From Planctomycetaceae bacterium (GTDB lineage: Bacteria > Planctomycetota > Planctomycetia > Planctomycetales > Planctomycetaceae), in the NCBI GenBank assembly GCA_003503535.1, contig DOCI01000158.1, forward strand, positions 3,682-15,631: DNA of 11,950 nt. Reading direction: 5' to 3'. A program made the position numbers and the translations under genes. Within the stretch, counting starts at the first letter, position 1, and every line of letters begins with the position of its first letter. The notes beneath the pieces were generated by a model. That model was given only the letters and a program-made list of their open reading frames with translations. It ran no database searches and was not told the origin of the DNA. This document shows, one piece after another, positions 1 to 7,495 of this stretch.

Positions 1-773
1 TCTGCACCTTTGATATTCGCGGCAGTCGTCGGCGTGGAATTCAGATTTGCGGGAACCGGATTGTTTGCGACAGGAACACCACCAGCCATTCCCAGAGTGC
101 CATAAATCAAGTCTCCATTTATCTCAAATCCCATCCCGAAATGAGTTAATTCAGGGTTAATCAAGGCGAGTCTGTGACCACGACTTGCTGCAAAATCGTC
201 AACCAACCATGCCATCATAGCCAGCTTTCCATATCCTTGTCGGGAACTCCCTGATTTCAGGTACAGGTTCACGGTGTTCTCAGAGTATCTGTTGCTGCCA
301 ATCACACCGAGGTACCTCACACGCATTCCACGCCCCTGACTATCGACATGTGGTACATATTGAGCCTGATTTTGTAGTGACCAATCTTTAGAAAATGCCT
401 TGGCAATATCCTTCAGTTCAGCGTTGGAAGTGACGGGCATGTTTTTTGGAGCACTCTTAAGTTGGTTCGATGCCTCTACGATGATCTCCCGCAAGTTGAA
501 GTCAGAATAACCATAAGTCAGGTTGGTGCCCGGCACAGGGTGAGTCCATTTGGAGCCGTTCATCCTGCCGTTATTGATCATGGGGTCGAGATTCTGCTTC
601 GCATAGGCAGCTGGATCTTTTCTCATGAGCTTCAACTCAACGATAAACTGGTCTTCCAATTCCTGCAGAGAGGGTTGCTGAGCGGACACAGAATTGCAGA
701 AGGAAAGCGTCAACAGAAATATTGCGCTCGTGCCTATCAATGAGTTAAAGCGGATTGCAAGGGAGTATCGCAT
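1..773 (-). CDS. Secreted CAP-domain (SCP/PR-1-like) protein, 3' end cut by window
   Basis: I translated this frame by hand from the ATG at 773-771; it stays open for 257 codons to the window edge, so the C-terminus is missing. Residues 1-31 form a signal peptide (hydrophobic core about 12-25, cleavage expected after SVSA), so the protein is exported. The rest has the layout of a CAP domain: an N-terminal helix with ELKLMRKDPAAYA, a second helix (about 92-107), then KDIAKAFSKD, H142, the signature SEN at 164-166 (E165), the AMMAWLVDDF helix and HR at 200-201, followed by the strands FGMGFE and LIYGTLGMAG. H142, E165 and H200 match the residues that line the metal-binding cavity in CAP proteins. 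The molecular role of bacterial CAP proteins is mostly unknown. The gene is divergent from the 132-aa secreted protein, and a predicted ECF promoter lies 65 bases upstream of its start. A weak AAGG sits about 12 bases before the ATG. Membership in the CAP superfamily is secure; function is not. Confidence 0.88.
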   Translation of the reverse strand, partial: MRYSLAIRFNSLIGTSAIFLLTLSFCNSVSAQQPSLQELEDQFIVELKLMRKDPAAYAKQNLDPMINNGRMNGSKWTHPVPGTNLTYGYSDFNLREIIVEASNQLKSAPKNMPVTSNAELKDIAKAFSKDWSLQNQAQYVPHVDSQGRGMRVRYLGVIGSNRYSENTVNLYLKSGSSRQGYGKLAMMAWLVDDFAASRGHRLALINPELTHFGMGFEINGDLIYGTLGMAGGVPVANNPVPANLNSTPTTAANIKGA

Positions 774-837
774 GGATTGTATACCTTAACACGGGTAAAT
801 CTGTGGGATCATAAAACGTTTGAGCCTGTGAAGAGAT

Positions 838-864
838 TTACTATGCAAAATCGCAAAACCTACG
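838..864 (-). promoter_or_regulatory. Predicted ECF sigma promoter of the leftward CAP gene
   Basis: Read on the minus strand, CGTAGGTTT (864-856) and TAGTAA (843-838) are separated by exactly 12 bases. The spacing is identical to the elements at 958-984 and 3233-3259, with one difference in each half. A T/A-rich tract precedes the -35 half, as in the other copies. A start point near 830 would give a leader of about 57 bases before the ATG at 773. This is the most diverged of the three copies. Assignment to the ECF sigma factor at 3265 is inferred from the shared motif. Confidence 0.6.
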
Positions 865-957
865 ATTTGATTTTAAAAGAAACAAGAATTTCTCTGAAAT
901 CTATGAATTGCATGTCGAATCTTTCCTGAGAATATTTTGAAAAATAAAAGTTCCCGG

Positions 958-984
958 CGTAGGTCTTCCCTGTGCATTTCGTAA
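958..984 (+). promoter_or_regulatory. Predicted ECF sigma promoter of the 132-aa secreted protein gene
   Basis: CGTAGGTCT (958-966), 12 bases, TCGTAA (979-984). Both halves are identical in sequence and spacing to the element before the sigma gene at 3233-3259. The similarity extends downstream into AGCTAATGAC, with a one-base indel, and upstream into an A/T-rich tract that could act as an UP element. Transcription would start near 991, about 50 bases before the ATG at 1043. The downstream two-CAP gene may be read from the same promoter. Confidence 0.7.
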
Positions 985-990
985 TAGCTA

Positions 991-1062
991 ATGACTCACC
1001 TTGGCTCTACAACCATAAATTTCCAGAAAGAGAGAATTTTCCATGAATCGTGTCTTCATTAG
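991..1062 (+). other. Possible leaderless upstream ORF (23 aa) overlapping the 132-aa gene start
   Basis: An ATG at 991 lies six bases after the -10 half of the ECF element, inside the same AGCTAATGAC context that holds the start codon of the sigma gene at 3265. It opens a 23-codon frame (MTHLGSTTINF...) that ends in TAG at 1060-1062, in a different frame from the 132-aa gene and overlapping its first 20 bases. If the transcript starts at the ATG it could be translated leaderless and couple to the main gene. It may equally be a relic of a duplicated promoter-plus-start segment. Translation is not shown. Confidence 0.25.
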
Positions 1063-1441
1063 CAGTGTCTGCTTTGTTGTTGCCTGTTTGCTCAATTTGA
1101 CACCTATGTTTGCCAACGAACCGCCCGAACCTGCTCCGATTGTGGTTACGGTCGAACTCGAACCGCTTTGGATTTATGATATTGAAGTCAGCAGTGCAAA
1201 ATTCCAGCCATCCATTGACATCCAATCACCAAGACTGGCTGATGGATCAATCAAGGGCCAACCTGGAGTCCCTTCTGCAGAGGTGGATCCAGTTAAGGGG
1301 ATCACAAAAATGGCTTCCAGGATAAGATTCATGCCAGAGACTGGAGAAGGTGGTACTTGGAAATTGACAATCTCCTCATCGGACAAAAAAACGTCAATCA
1401 CTCGATATAAACTGACTGTCGACGCTCAAGTGACTCGATAA
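1043..1441 (+). CDS. Small secreted protein of unknown function
   Basis: This 132-aa protein begins with a signal peptide (MNRVFISS, hydrophobic core about 5-20, likely cleavage after PMFA at 24), leaving about 108 residues outside the cytoplasmic membrane. The mature part starts with a Pro/Glu-rich stretch (NEPPEPAPIVV) and then alternates short hydrophobic and polar residues as in beta strands. The C-terminal GTWKLTISSSDKK...YKLTV resembles the last strands of an immunoglobulin-like or pre-peptidase-type beta sandwich, but I cannot assign a family. It has no cysteine in the mature part and no enzyme motif. The ATG is preceded by GAAAGAGAG, a reasonable ribosome binding site. It sits directly behind a predicted ECF promoter, divergent from one CAP gene and 159 bases upstream of another, so it is probably a target of the ECF-kinase module. 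That the ORF is a gene is supported by the signal peptide, ribosome binding site and promoter. Confidence 0.75.
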   Translation: MNRVFISSVCFVVACLLNLTPMFANEPPEPAPIVVTVELEPLWIYDIEVSSAKFQPSIDIQSPRLADGSIKGQPGVPSAEVDPVKGITKMASRIRFMPETGEGGTWKLTISSSDKKTSITRYKLTVDAQVTR

Positions 1442-1600
1442 TTTTTTCATGTCGTTTTTCAGGTGTTTATAGAAATGATTTAATGAGAGGCTGCCTTTGT
1501 CGTACTTTTCAGAAATCTATGATAACGTAGCCTCATCATTTTGATAACAAAAGTGAACTTTTCTGTGTTCACAAATCAATCAATTCCCGGAGATAACATT

Positions 1601-2893
1601 ATGCGATTCACTTCTTCAGGCCTCTTCGTGCCGTTATTAATGCTGAGTACCGCCTTGCTGACCGTGGTTGAAACCAGTCCCGTGCTGGCTCAAGGAGGCG
1701 AGCTCAAAGTGACCAGCATTGAAAAGCAGGTTCTCGATCTGGTCAATCAGGAGCGTGAGAAAGAAAATGTCCGCCTCGGAAAGGGCCCCAATGATCCGTC
1801 TCGTCTGAAGCCTTATCTCCCGAATGCGAAACTCTTCACAATTGCTCGCAATCACGCGGAAAAGATGGCCCAGCAAAACAAAGTCGACCATCTATTGGAC
1901 GGCAAGAATCCTATCGACCGGGCTAAAGCCGTCGGGTATCCGAATTTCGTCGGTGAATGCGTTGCAGGTGGCCAAGTCGATCCCGCCGCAGCGGTGCTAT
2001 CCTGGATGAATTCTCCGCCGCACCGTAGCGGTCTTCTATCAGCCAAAGACAAGGAAGCTGGAATCGGAAATGCTCAAAGTGCTGACACGACAAATGTCTG
2101 GTGCTTTGTTTTCGGCAATAGTCCTGAGAGTAACAATCCGCCTCGGCTGGTTGTGGAAGCAACACAACCTTCTACACCCTCTGGGGCAATCAATGTCGAG
2201 TATGTCAATGACACTGGAAGTCGGCTAAACGTTTTTACGTACAATTCAAAAGGCACGGTAGTGAAAAGTATCACGAGTATCAAGCAGGGCAAATCCAGGA
2301 AATTTGAATACGCCATTGGTGATCGCTCGACCGTGTATATCAATCTGGATCAGGTGGTGAGTGACAAGAGAATCACCCAGGCGGACGCAGGCAAAACTTA
2401 TCGATTCGATAAAACTTCAGTCAGCAGCAAGCCCAATCCGTCTCCGCCTGGTACGACTCCACCTGATACGACTCTGGTCATTTCGGTGGAGGAAAAACAG
2501 ATGCTCGATGCTCTCAACCAACTCCGTGCCTTGTTCAATATTCCAGCCTTGAAAGCAAATTCCAAGCTGTTTGACGCTTCCCGAGCCCATGCGTCGCATA
2601 TGGCACGGGTTGAGCGAATGTCCCATGAACTTGATGGTAAAACCCCCAACGATCGAGTCAAGGCTCTCGACTACCCCGCAACCGTAGAGGAAGTGTATTT
2701 TGGCGGAGGGCCCGGCATTGACATCGTCATTGAAACCTGGAAAGCCAAACCTGCTTTAATGACGAAAATCCTCAATCTGAAATTCACAGAAATTGGTATC
2801 GGACACGCGACAAATCCTGACGCAAGTGTCTGGAACATCAATCTGGGGGCAAGTCCCGAAGCAAATAACCCGCCTACGGTAATAGTTAAATAG
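1601..2893 (+). CDS. Secreted protein with two tandem CAP domains
   Basis: I choose the ATG at 1601 (430 aa) over 1541, because a GGAG lies about 11 bases upstream and a clean signal peptide starts there (core FVPLLMLSTALLTVV, cleavage after PVLA at 30). CAP domain 1 spans about 38-175 with H97, GE at 118-119 and PPHRSG at 139-144, so its metal-site residues are present. A beta-rich linker (about 195-270) follows, then a Pro/Thr hinge (SKPNPSPPGTTPPDTT). CAP domain 2 spans about 295-420 and repeats the first in order (SHELDGKTPNDRVKALDYPA versus DHLLDGKNPIDRAKAVGYPN). Both domains end in G-x-SPE-x-NNPP, which marks an internal duplication. In domain 2 the HR motif is replaced by KPALMTK and GE by EE, so the second cavity is probably not functional. 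The gene may be co-transcribed with the 132-aa gene 159 bases upstream; I see no good ECF element of its own. Family assignment is firm, function unknown. Confidence 0.88.
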   Translation: MRFTSSGLFVPLLMLSTALLTVVETSPVLAQGGELKVTSIEKQVLDLVNQEREKENVRLGKGPNDPSRLKPYLPNAKLFTIARNHAEKMAQQNKVDHLLDGKNPIDRAKAVGYPNFVGECVAGGQVDPAAAVLSWMNSPPHRSGLLSAKDKEAGIGNAQSADTTNVWCFVFGNSPESNNPPRLVVEATQPSTPSGAINVEYVNDTGSRLNVFTYNSKGTVVKSITSIKQGKSRKFEYAIGDRSTVYINLDQVVSDKRITQADAGKTYRFDKTSVSSKPNPSPPGTTPPDTTLVISVEEKQMLDALNQLRALFNIPALKANSKLFDASRAHASHMARVERMSHELDGKTPNDRVKALDYPATVEEVYFGGGPGIDIVIETWKAKPALMTKILNLKFTEIGIGHATNPDASVWNINLGASPEANNPPTVIVK

Positions 2894-3232
2894 CATTGCC
2901 TGGACTTCCCCAGGAAATAGGGGCTTATGGTAATGAGTGCCTAAGTTTGTGGGTGATGACCCGCGCGGACTTTGACAATCTATAACACCGAGTTACCAAA
3001 CTGATCGTTTGCGATTCATTAGATTCGTGCTCATGCTTGAGTAAAAATGACGAGTAAAACGATTTGAATTTAGCACAGTTGGACTTCCACTTTCACAAGT
3101 CTTTATCGATCGCGTTCGTGAACTTACGATAAGATTTTCTAAAAAAGTAGATTGGACGAAATTCAGGATAACGTCTATGTGCTCTCGACCGTTGCTATTA
3201 CGGAGATTTTTGATGAAAATAATATTTCTCCA
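2894..3232. other. Intergenic stretch without a recognisable gene
   Basis: Together with the promoter at its right end this is about 370 bases between the two-CAP gene and the sigma gene. I found no credible coding frame on either strand. A 5-bp stem (CCTGG/CCAGG, 2901-2916) follows the CAP stop codon but has no T-tract. GAGTAAAA occurs twice near 3040-3057. The last 30 bases are A/T-rich and resemble the tract before the element at 958. Confidence 0.5.
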
Positions 3233-3259
3233 CGTAGGTCTCCCCAACGAATGTCGTAA
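3233..3259 (+). promoter_or_regulatory. Predicted autoregulated ECF promoter of the sigma-kinase operon
   Basis: CGTAGGTCT (3233-3241), 12 bases, TCGTAA (3254-3259), identical in both halves to the copy at 958-984. Its position directly before an ECF sigma gene is the classical arrangement for autoregulation. The -10 half ends five bases before the ATG at 3265, so the transcript should begin at or within a few bases of the start codon. Confidence 0.7.
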
Positions 3260-3264
3260 AGCTA

Positions 3265-3876
3265 ATGACGGAATCGAATTCTGCAACCAGTGCAACGTTG
3301 TTGTCTCAGCTTCGTCTCTCCAACAGAGATGAAGCTGGATGGACGATGTTTGTGGAGCGTTACGGACCGAAGGTTTACGGCTGGTGCTTGAATCGTCGGC
3401 TCCAGGCGGCTGATGCAGAAGAAGTGACGCAGAATGTACTGGTCAAAATAGCCGAGAAACTTCAGAGTTTCGAATATGACCCGGCGCAAAGTTTTCGTGG
3501 TTGGTTGAGGGTCATTACCGAAAACGCGGTGAAAGACTACTGCAAAGGACTGAAAAACGAGAAACGAGGAGAAGGAGGTTCGGAAATACTGTTAAGACTT
3601 GCTCAGGTTGAAGCGACGGAAGATTTGAGCCAGCGGTTGAACGAAACCTTCGATCTGGAACTGGCTGAAGAAGCGATGTCACGCGTCCGTACCCGAGTAT
3701 CCACAGATCGGTGGATGGCCTGGCATTTGACGGCACGCGAAGGGCTTCCCGGGGCTGTTGTCGCTACGGAACTGAACATGAAAGTTGTCAGTGTTTACAC
3801 GGCTCGAAATCAGATTCAGAAGCAGATTCGAGAAGAAATTGAAAAGTTAGAAAAATCATTGTCGAGGGAGGACTGA
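3265..3876 (+). CDS. ECF-type RNA polymerase sigma factor (planctomycete kinase-linked type)
   Basis: The 203-aa product has the two-domain plan of ECF sigma factors. Region 2 covers about 25-95: WTMFVERYGPKVYGWC, then ADAEEVTQNVLVKIAEKL (acidic DAEE helix that contacts core polymerase), then FRGWLRVITENAVKDYCKG, which fits the -10-reading helix. After a charged linker (about 96-130), region 4 (about 135-190) contains the helix-turn-helix around REGLPGAVVATELNMKVVSVYTARNQIQ that should read the -35 half. The linker and overall form match planctomycete ECF groups found beside Ser/Thr kinase genes. The acidic residues of region 2.2 are retained, unlike in kinase-activated EcfP-type factors where phosphorylation supplies the charge. 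The ATG at 3265 fits the normal N-terminal length, yet it has no ribosome binding site and almost no leader given the promoter, so leaderless translation is likely; TTG codons at 3298 and 3301 are poor alternatives. The kinase gene follows after 82 bases, presumably in one operon. Confidence 0.93.
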   Translation: MTESNSATSATLLSQLRLSNRDEAGWTMFVERYGPKVYGWCLNRRLQAADAEEVTQNVLVKIAEKLQSFEYDPAQSFRGWLRVITENAVKDYCKGLKNEKRGEGGSEILLRLAQVEATEDLSQRLNETFDLELAEEAMSRVRTRVSTDRWMAWHLTAREGLPGAVVATELNMKVVSVYTARNQIQKQIREEIEKLEKSLSRED

Positions 3877-3958
3877 ACCTGCACGTCTTCTCAAGACAAT
3901 CGTAACCCACGAAAACGGCGAATGAATTCCTCTCGGATGACACCGATTACTTCGAGCC

Positions 3959-6900
3959 GTGAACTTCGGAATCAAAAGTGACGATGCTATGGTTGTCTGC
4001 CCTCCCCTTGAGATACTTGATCAACTTCTTGCAGGAAACCTGCCGGAGAACGACTCTCAAAAATTGGCCAGCCACATTGAGGAATGTATTCATTGCCAAG
4101 CCGTATTAGACAATCAAACGGCTATGCAATGTGTCATTCCCGGAATCAATTGTGGTTTGAATCAAACGGCTCAGGCAGATGATGGTTGGACAGCTGATCG
4201 AATCAAGCGGTTTGCCAGAAAATTGTTTGTGGCACAATCAGCCTCATTAGACAATGATCACCATTCTACGAATCCATATTCGATGGAAGAATTCGCGTTA
4301 CCGGAAATTCCTGGCTATCGCGTACAGAAGGTGATCGGTCAGGGCGGAATGGGGATTGTGCTCAAGGCCCGCCACCTGAGGATGCAGCGAGATGTTGCCA
4401 TCAAAATACTTCCAGCCACTGCATTGCAAGATGAAACTGCGGTCAGTCGTTTCTCCCTGGAAGCTCAGGCAATCGCCGCGCTATCGCACCCAAACATTGT
4501 GACTGCATTTGATGCAGGAGTGCAGGATGACCTCCATTATCTGGTAATGGAATACATCGAGGGATGGGATCTAGCCGAAGTCGCCAATCTGTATAATTCC
4601 CTCAATGTGGCAGATGCCGTTGAATGTATCATTCAAGCTGCACGCGGTTTGCATCACGCACACCTTTGTAAGATGACGCACCGCGATATTAAACCATCAA
4701 ATTTGATTCTGGATCGATTCGGGAATATCAAAGTTCTCGATCTCGGGCTGGCTCGATTCACACAAATTCTTCTTAACGACTATACAACACTCGCAACTGG
4801 GCAATTAACCCATGCGGGACAATTCATGGGGTCTGTTGACTATATGGCTCCTGAACAGGTCATGGATGCTCGATTAGCCGATCATAGATCAGACATTTAT
4901 AGCCTCGGCTGCACGCTTTACAGAATCTTGACAAGGGAAAGCCTGTTTACCGGTGATACTTTAATGCAAAGGATTATGGCTCACCGCGAGCAGGATATCC
5001 CAGCACTCAAATTGAAACGGTCTGATATTCCATTATCTTTAGAGAATGTCTTCCGAAAGATGGTGGCTAAAACTCCAGAAGATAGACAGCAATCGATGAC
5101 CGAAGTCATTGATGAGTTACAGCTGGCAATGGCAGACGAACAATCAATTGGCCAACCAAACCTGCAGGCGGTTGTCGAGAGACTGAATCACCTGCACGAC
5201 GTCAATCAGGAAAATACCCGTGACATTTCCCTGCAAGCGACCGTCATTCCGTCTTCGACATCACAAGATCTCTCAGTATTACTATCGCCAGCGCTTGAAC
5301 CGCAGCCGGTGAGTTTAGTCGCTGAATCGAAAACAAAAGACTCAGAATTTCCAGGCTATGCCCGTCAATTATTGGCGGCTATGGGACTCTTTAGTGCTGT
5401 CCTGATTTGTGCAGCTGTTGTCTACCTGAAGCTGGGAAAGCATGAGGTTCAGATTACACTGGATGACCCCGAGATTTCATTGAGTATTGATGGAGAAACT
5501 GTCGTTATCGATGAAGGAAATTCGCCCATACGACTCACTGCTGGTCCCCATGCAATAAAAGTCGAACACGATGGCCTATCGACAGAAACAGACGAATTTC
5601 ATGTAAAAGCCAATGGTCGCAATGTGATTCATGTCACCATTGTCGATGAAACACTTCGGATCATTAAGAACGATATACCGCCCATCAAACCAGCTATTGC
5701 TCAGAACAAAACTAAGCCTCAATCATTAACTGGGGAACAACAGAAATTTCTGGAGAATCTTAGACTGCTCCCAACGGACCTTCAACGTCAGGAAGTCGTC
5801 GCCAAGCTTAAACAGATCAATGGGATTACGGAACCAATCTACGATGATCCCAAAGGGCTCAGACTTCCAGAATTTGAATTGGAAAATGAAAATCCCGTTT
5901 TCGTCAAAATCGCTGACTGGCGAATGTCTCTCCTGTGGCCTCTGCAGGCCTTTCCTTCACTGAGATCACTTGATCTGAGTGAGGTTGCCGTTTCAGATTT
6001 GACACCGTTAACACACTTGCCAAATCTCACAGAACTTAAAATCGAACTGGCAGTATACAATCCGGATGCAGATAACATATTGCGGTCAATACAAGGGTTG
6101 AAGAGGATTAACGATCAACCTGCTGAGAAGTATTTCGAAAATCGTGAGAAAGCCCGGCGAGAAATCGATGTGATGTCAGCCAGGGTGAATCAATTCAGCC
6201 CAGAAGTTGTTGCTGGCTGGTTAGAGTCCCAGTTGAAAAAGTTCAACCCTGAGTTTACCGGTCACGTCATGCTTGGTAACCCACACAATAGAGAAAACCA
6301 CATCGGCTATTGGCAGGAAGGTGATCTCCAGTGCCTGGATTTCTATTGGATCAGTAATATTACAGATATCTCGCCAGTGCGGGCACTTCCATGCGATTCA
6401 TTCACCCTCGGCAGCAAGACAGGAGGAGATCAATTAACAACCCATCGCTATGACCTGTCTCCTTTGAAAGGTTTGTCACTGGAAACATTATCTTTTGTCG
6501 GGCGAGTTCGGGATCTTCAAGCATTACGTGGAATGCCACTTAAGAATTTATCAATTTATGGACCAGTAACAGATCTGACTCCGTTGAATGGGATGCCGCT
6601 CGAATCGATCAGTTTTGATTTTCATGATATTCCACTCACAGATCTTTCACCGCTCCGCAATGCCCCACTTCATAAAGTGGACATTCATCGAACTCTAATT
6701 TCAGATCTGAGCTTATTGGCAGATAAGGACTTAACCTATCTATCAATCTATGGCACTCCCATCACAGACATTTCTTTACTTAAAGGAATGCCTTTGAAAC
6801 ATTTAGTTATCTCTGGCTGGAGATATCCTCGTATTGTCGCTGATATTTCCGTTATGGCCGGAATGCCGCTGACGCATTTGGGGGTCCATGTCCGACCTTA

Positions 6901-7408
6901 TTTTGAGCCAGAATTGCAACTGCTTAAGAGTCTGCCTTTGGAAAGACATCCACTTGATTTCAATATCTCTATTGATCAGTTCTGGCAAGAGTTTAACGAC
7001 GAACGTCGGGCGGAAGCGGCTTTCATAGCATCGCTCGCAAAGTTGCCCGTCAACGAACGAGCCAGTGCCGTTGAAGAAAAACTCGGCAAACCAGAAGGGT
7101 TCAATTACGTCGTTAACAAAGGAGCCGTCACTGAAGTTACGTATAATCCCTATTTCAATGAAAGTCTGTCTCTGTGGCCGTTACGTGCATTCCTCAAGCT
7201 TAAAAAGCTGACGCTATCCAACTCAGAGAGGTTCAATCGAATCGATCTCTCCCCATTGATTGACTTGCCAATTGAAGAACTCCACTGCGGTGGATCGGTT
7301 GAATATAATGTTCCAGTCATCCGTCAAATGAGTACGCTGAAATCGATTAATGGTCAGCCGATTTCATCTCCACAGAATTTCGACTTCCATAAAGCCGATG
7401 CAGAGTGA
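3959..7408 (+). CDS. Membrane Ser/Thr protein kinase with zinc motif, PEGA-like domain and LRR-type sensor modules
   Basis: The product is about 1149 aa from a GTG at 3959; an ATG at 3989 (10 residues shorter) is equally possible, neither having a clear ribosome binding site. Residues about 14-50 carry C14, H39, C43 and C46, an H-x3-C-x2-C motif like that of ZAS anti-sigma factors. The kinase domain (about 118-388) is complete: glycine loop GQGGMG (127-132), VAIK (K149), HRDIKPSN with catalytic D243, DLG (D261, in place of DFG) and APE (297-299). A Ser/Thr-rich juxtamembrane stretch leads to one membrane span (about 470-491). Outside the cytoplasm follow a PEGA-like beta domain (about 497-560) and three related modules (about 594-725, 735-1010 and 1015-1149), each with a V-x-x-x-L helix segment and short LRR units of the form L-x-x-L-x-I...ITDISLLKGMPL. 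The gene follows the ECF sigma gene by 82 bases. I infer that it senses an envelope signal and controls that sigma factor by phosphorylation, zinc-domain binding, or both. Confidence 0.93.
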   Translation: MNFGIKSDDAMVVCPPLEILDQLLAGNLPENDSQKLASHIEECIHCQAVLDNQTAMQCVIPGINCGLNQTAQADDGWTADRIKRFARKLFVAQSASLDNDHHSTNPYSMEEFALPEIPGYRVQKVIGQGGMGIVLKARHLRMQRDVAIKILPATALQDETAVSRFSLEAQAIAALSHPNIVTAFDAGVQDDLHYLVMEYIEGWDLAEVANLYNSLNVADAVECIIQAARGLHHAHLCKMTHRDIKPSNLILDRFGNIKVLDLGLARFTQILLNDYTTLATGQLTHAGQFMGSVDYMAPEQVMDARLADHRSDIYSLGCTLYRILTRESLFTGDTLMQRIMAHREQDIPALKLKRSDIPLSLENVFRKMVAKTPEDRQQSMTEVIDELQLAMADEQSIGQPNLQAVVERLNHLHDVNQENTRDISLQATVIPSSTSQDLSVLLSPALEPQPVSLVAESKTKDSEFPGYARQLLAAMGLFSAVLICAAVVYLKLGKHEVQITLDDPEISLSIDGETVVIDEGNSPIRLTAGPHAIKVEHDGLSTETDEFHVKANGRNVIHVTIVDETLRIIKNDIPPIKPAIAQNKTKPQSLTGEQQKFLENLRLLPTDLQRQEVVAKLKQINGITEPIYDDPKGLRLPEFELENENPVFVKIADWRMSLLWPLQAFPSLRSLDLSEVAVSDLTPLTHLPNLTELKIELAVYNPDADNILRSIQGLKRINDQPAEKYFENREKARREIDVMSARVNQFSPEVVAGWLESQLKKFNPEFTGHVMLGNPHNRENHIGYWQEGDLQCLDFYWISNITDISPVRALPCDSFTLGSKTGGDQLTTHRYDLSPLKGLSLETLSFVGRVRDLQALRGMPLKNLSIYGPVTDLTPLNGMPLESISFDFHDIPLTDLSPLRNAPLHKVDIHRTLISDLSLLADKDLTYLSIYGTPITDISLLKGMPLKHLVISGWRYPRIVADISVMAGMPLTHLGVHVRPYFEPELQLLKSLPLERHPLDFNISIDQFWQEFNDERRAEAAFIASLAKLPVNERASAVEEKLGKPEGFNYVVNKGAVTEVTYNPYFNESLSLWPLRAFLKLKKLTLSNSERFNRIDLSPLIDLPIEELHCGGSVEYNVPVIRQMSTLKSINGQPISSPQNFDFHKADAE

Positions 7409-7495
7409 ATGGACGGATTGCCGATCAAGGATTTGATGCCATGGAACACTCTCTCCAGAGGTCAAGTGGCCTGCTGTTTGTCGCAACTGGTGGAT

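Noticed and set aside
462..743. Open frame of 93 codons on the plus strand
   Set aside because: It is the antisense shadow of the leftward CAP gene, which has a signal peptide and conserved CAP motifs.
1500..1560. Possible fourth ECF promoter before the two-CAP gene (CGTAG at about 1526, TCGTA at about 1499)
   Set aside because: The two halves do not occur together with the 12-base spacing, and the positions that fit the spacing mismatch most of the motif.
2901..2925. Short stem (CCTGG/CCAGG) after the two-CAP gene as terminator
   Set aside because: The stem is only five pairs and no T-tract follows; an alternative CCCC/GGGG pairing competes with it.
2993..3295. Open frame of 100 codons on the minus strand
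   Set aside because: It overlaps the ECF promoter and the sigma gene start, has no ribosome binding site, and its composition and lack of motifs do not look like a real protein.
7409..7495. Bidirectional terminator between the convergent kinase and phosphodiesterase genes
   Set aside because: I found no stable inverted repeat with T-tracts in this 87-base gap.
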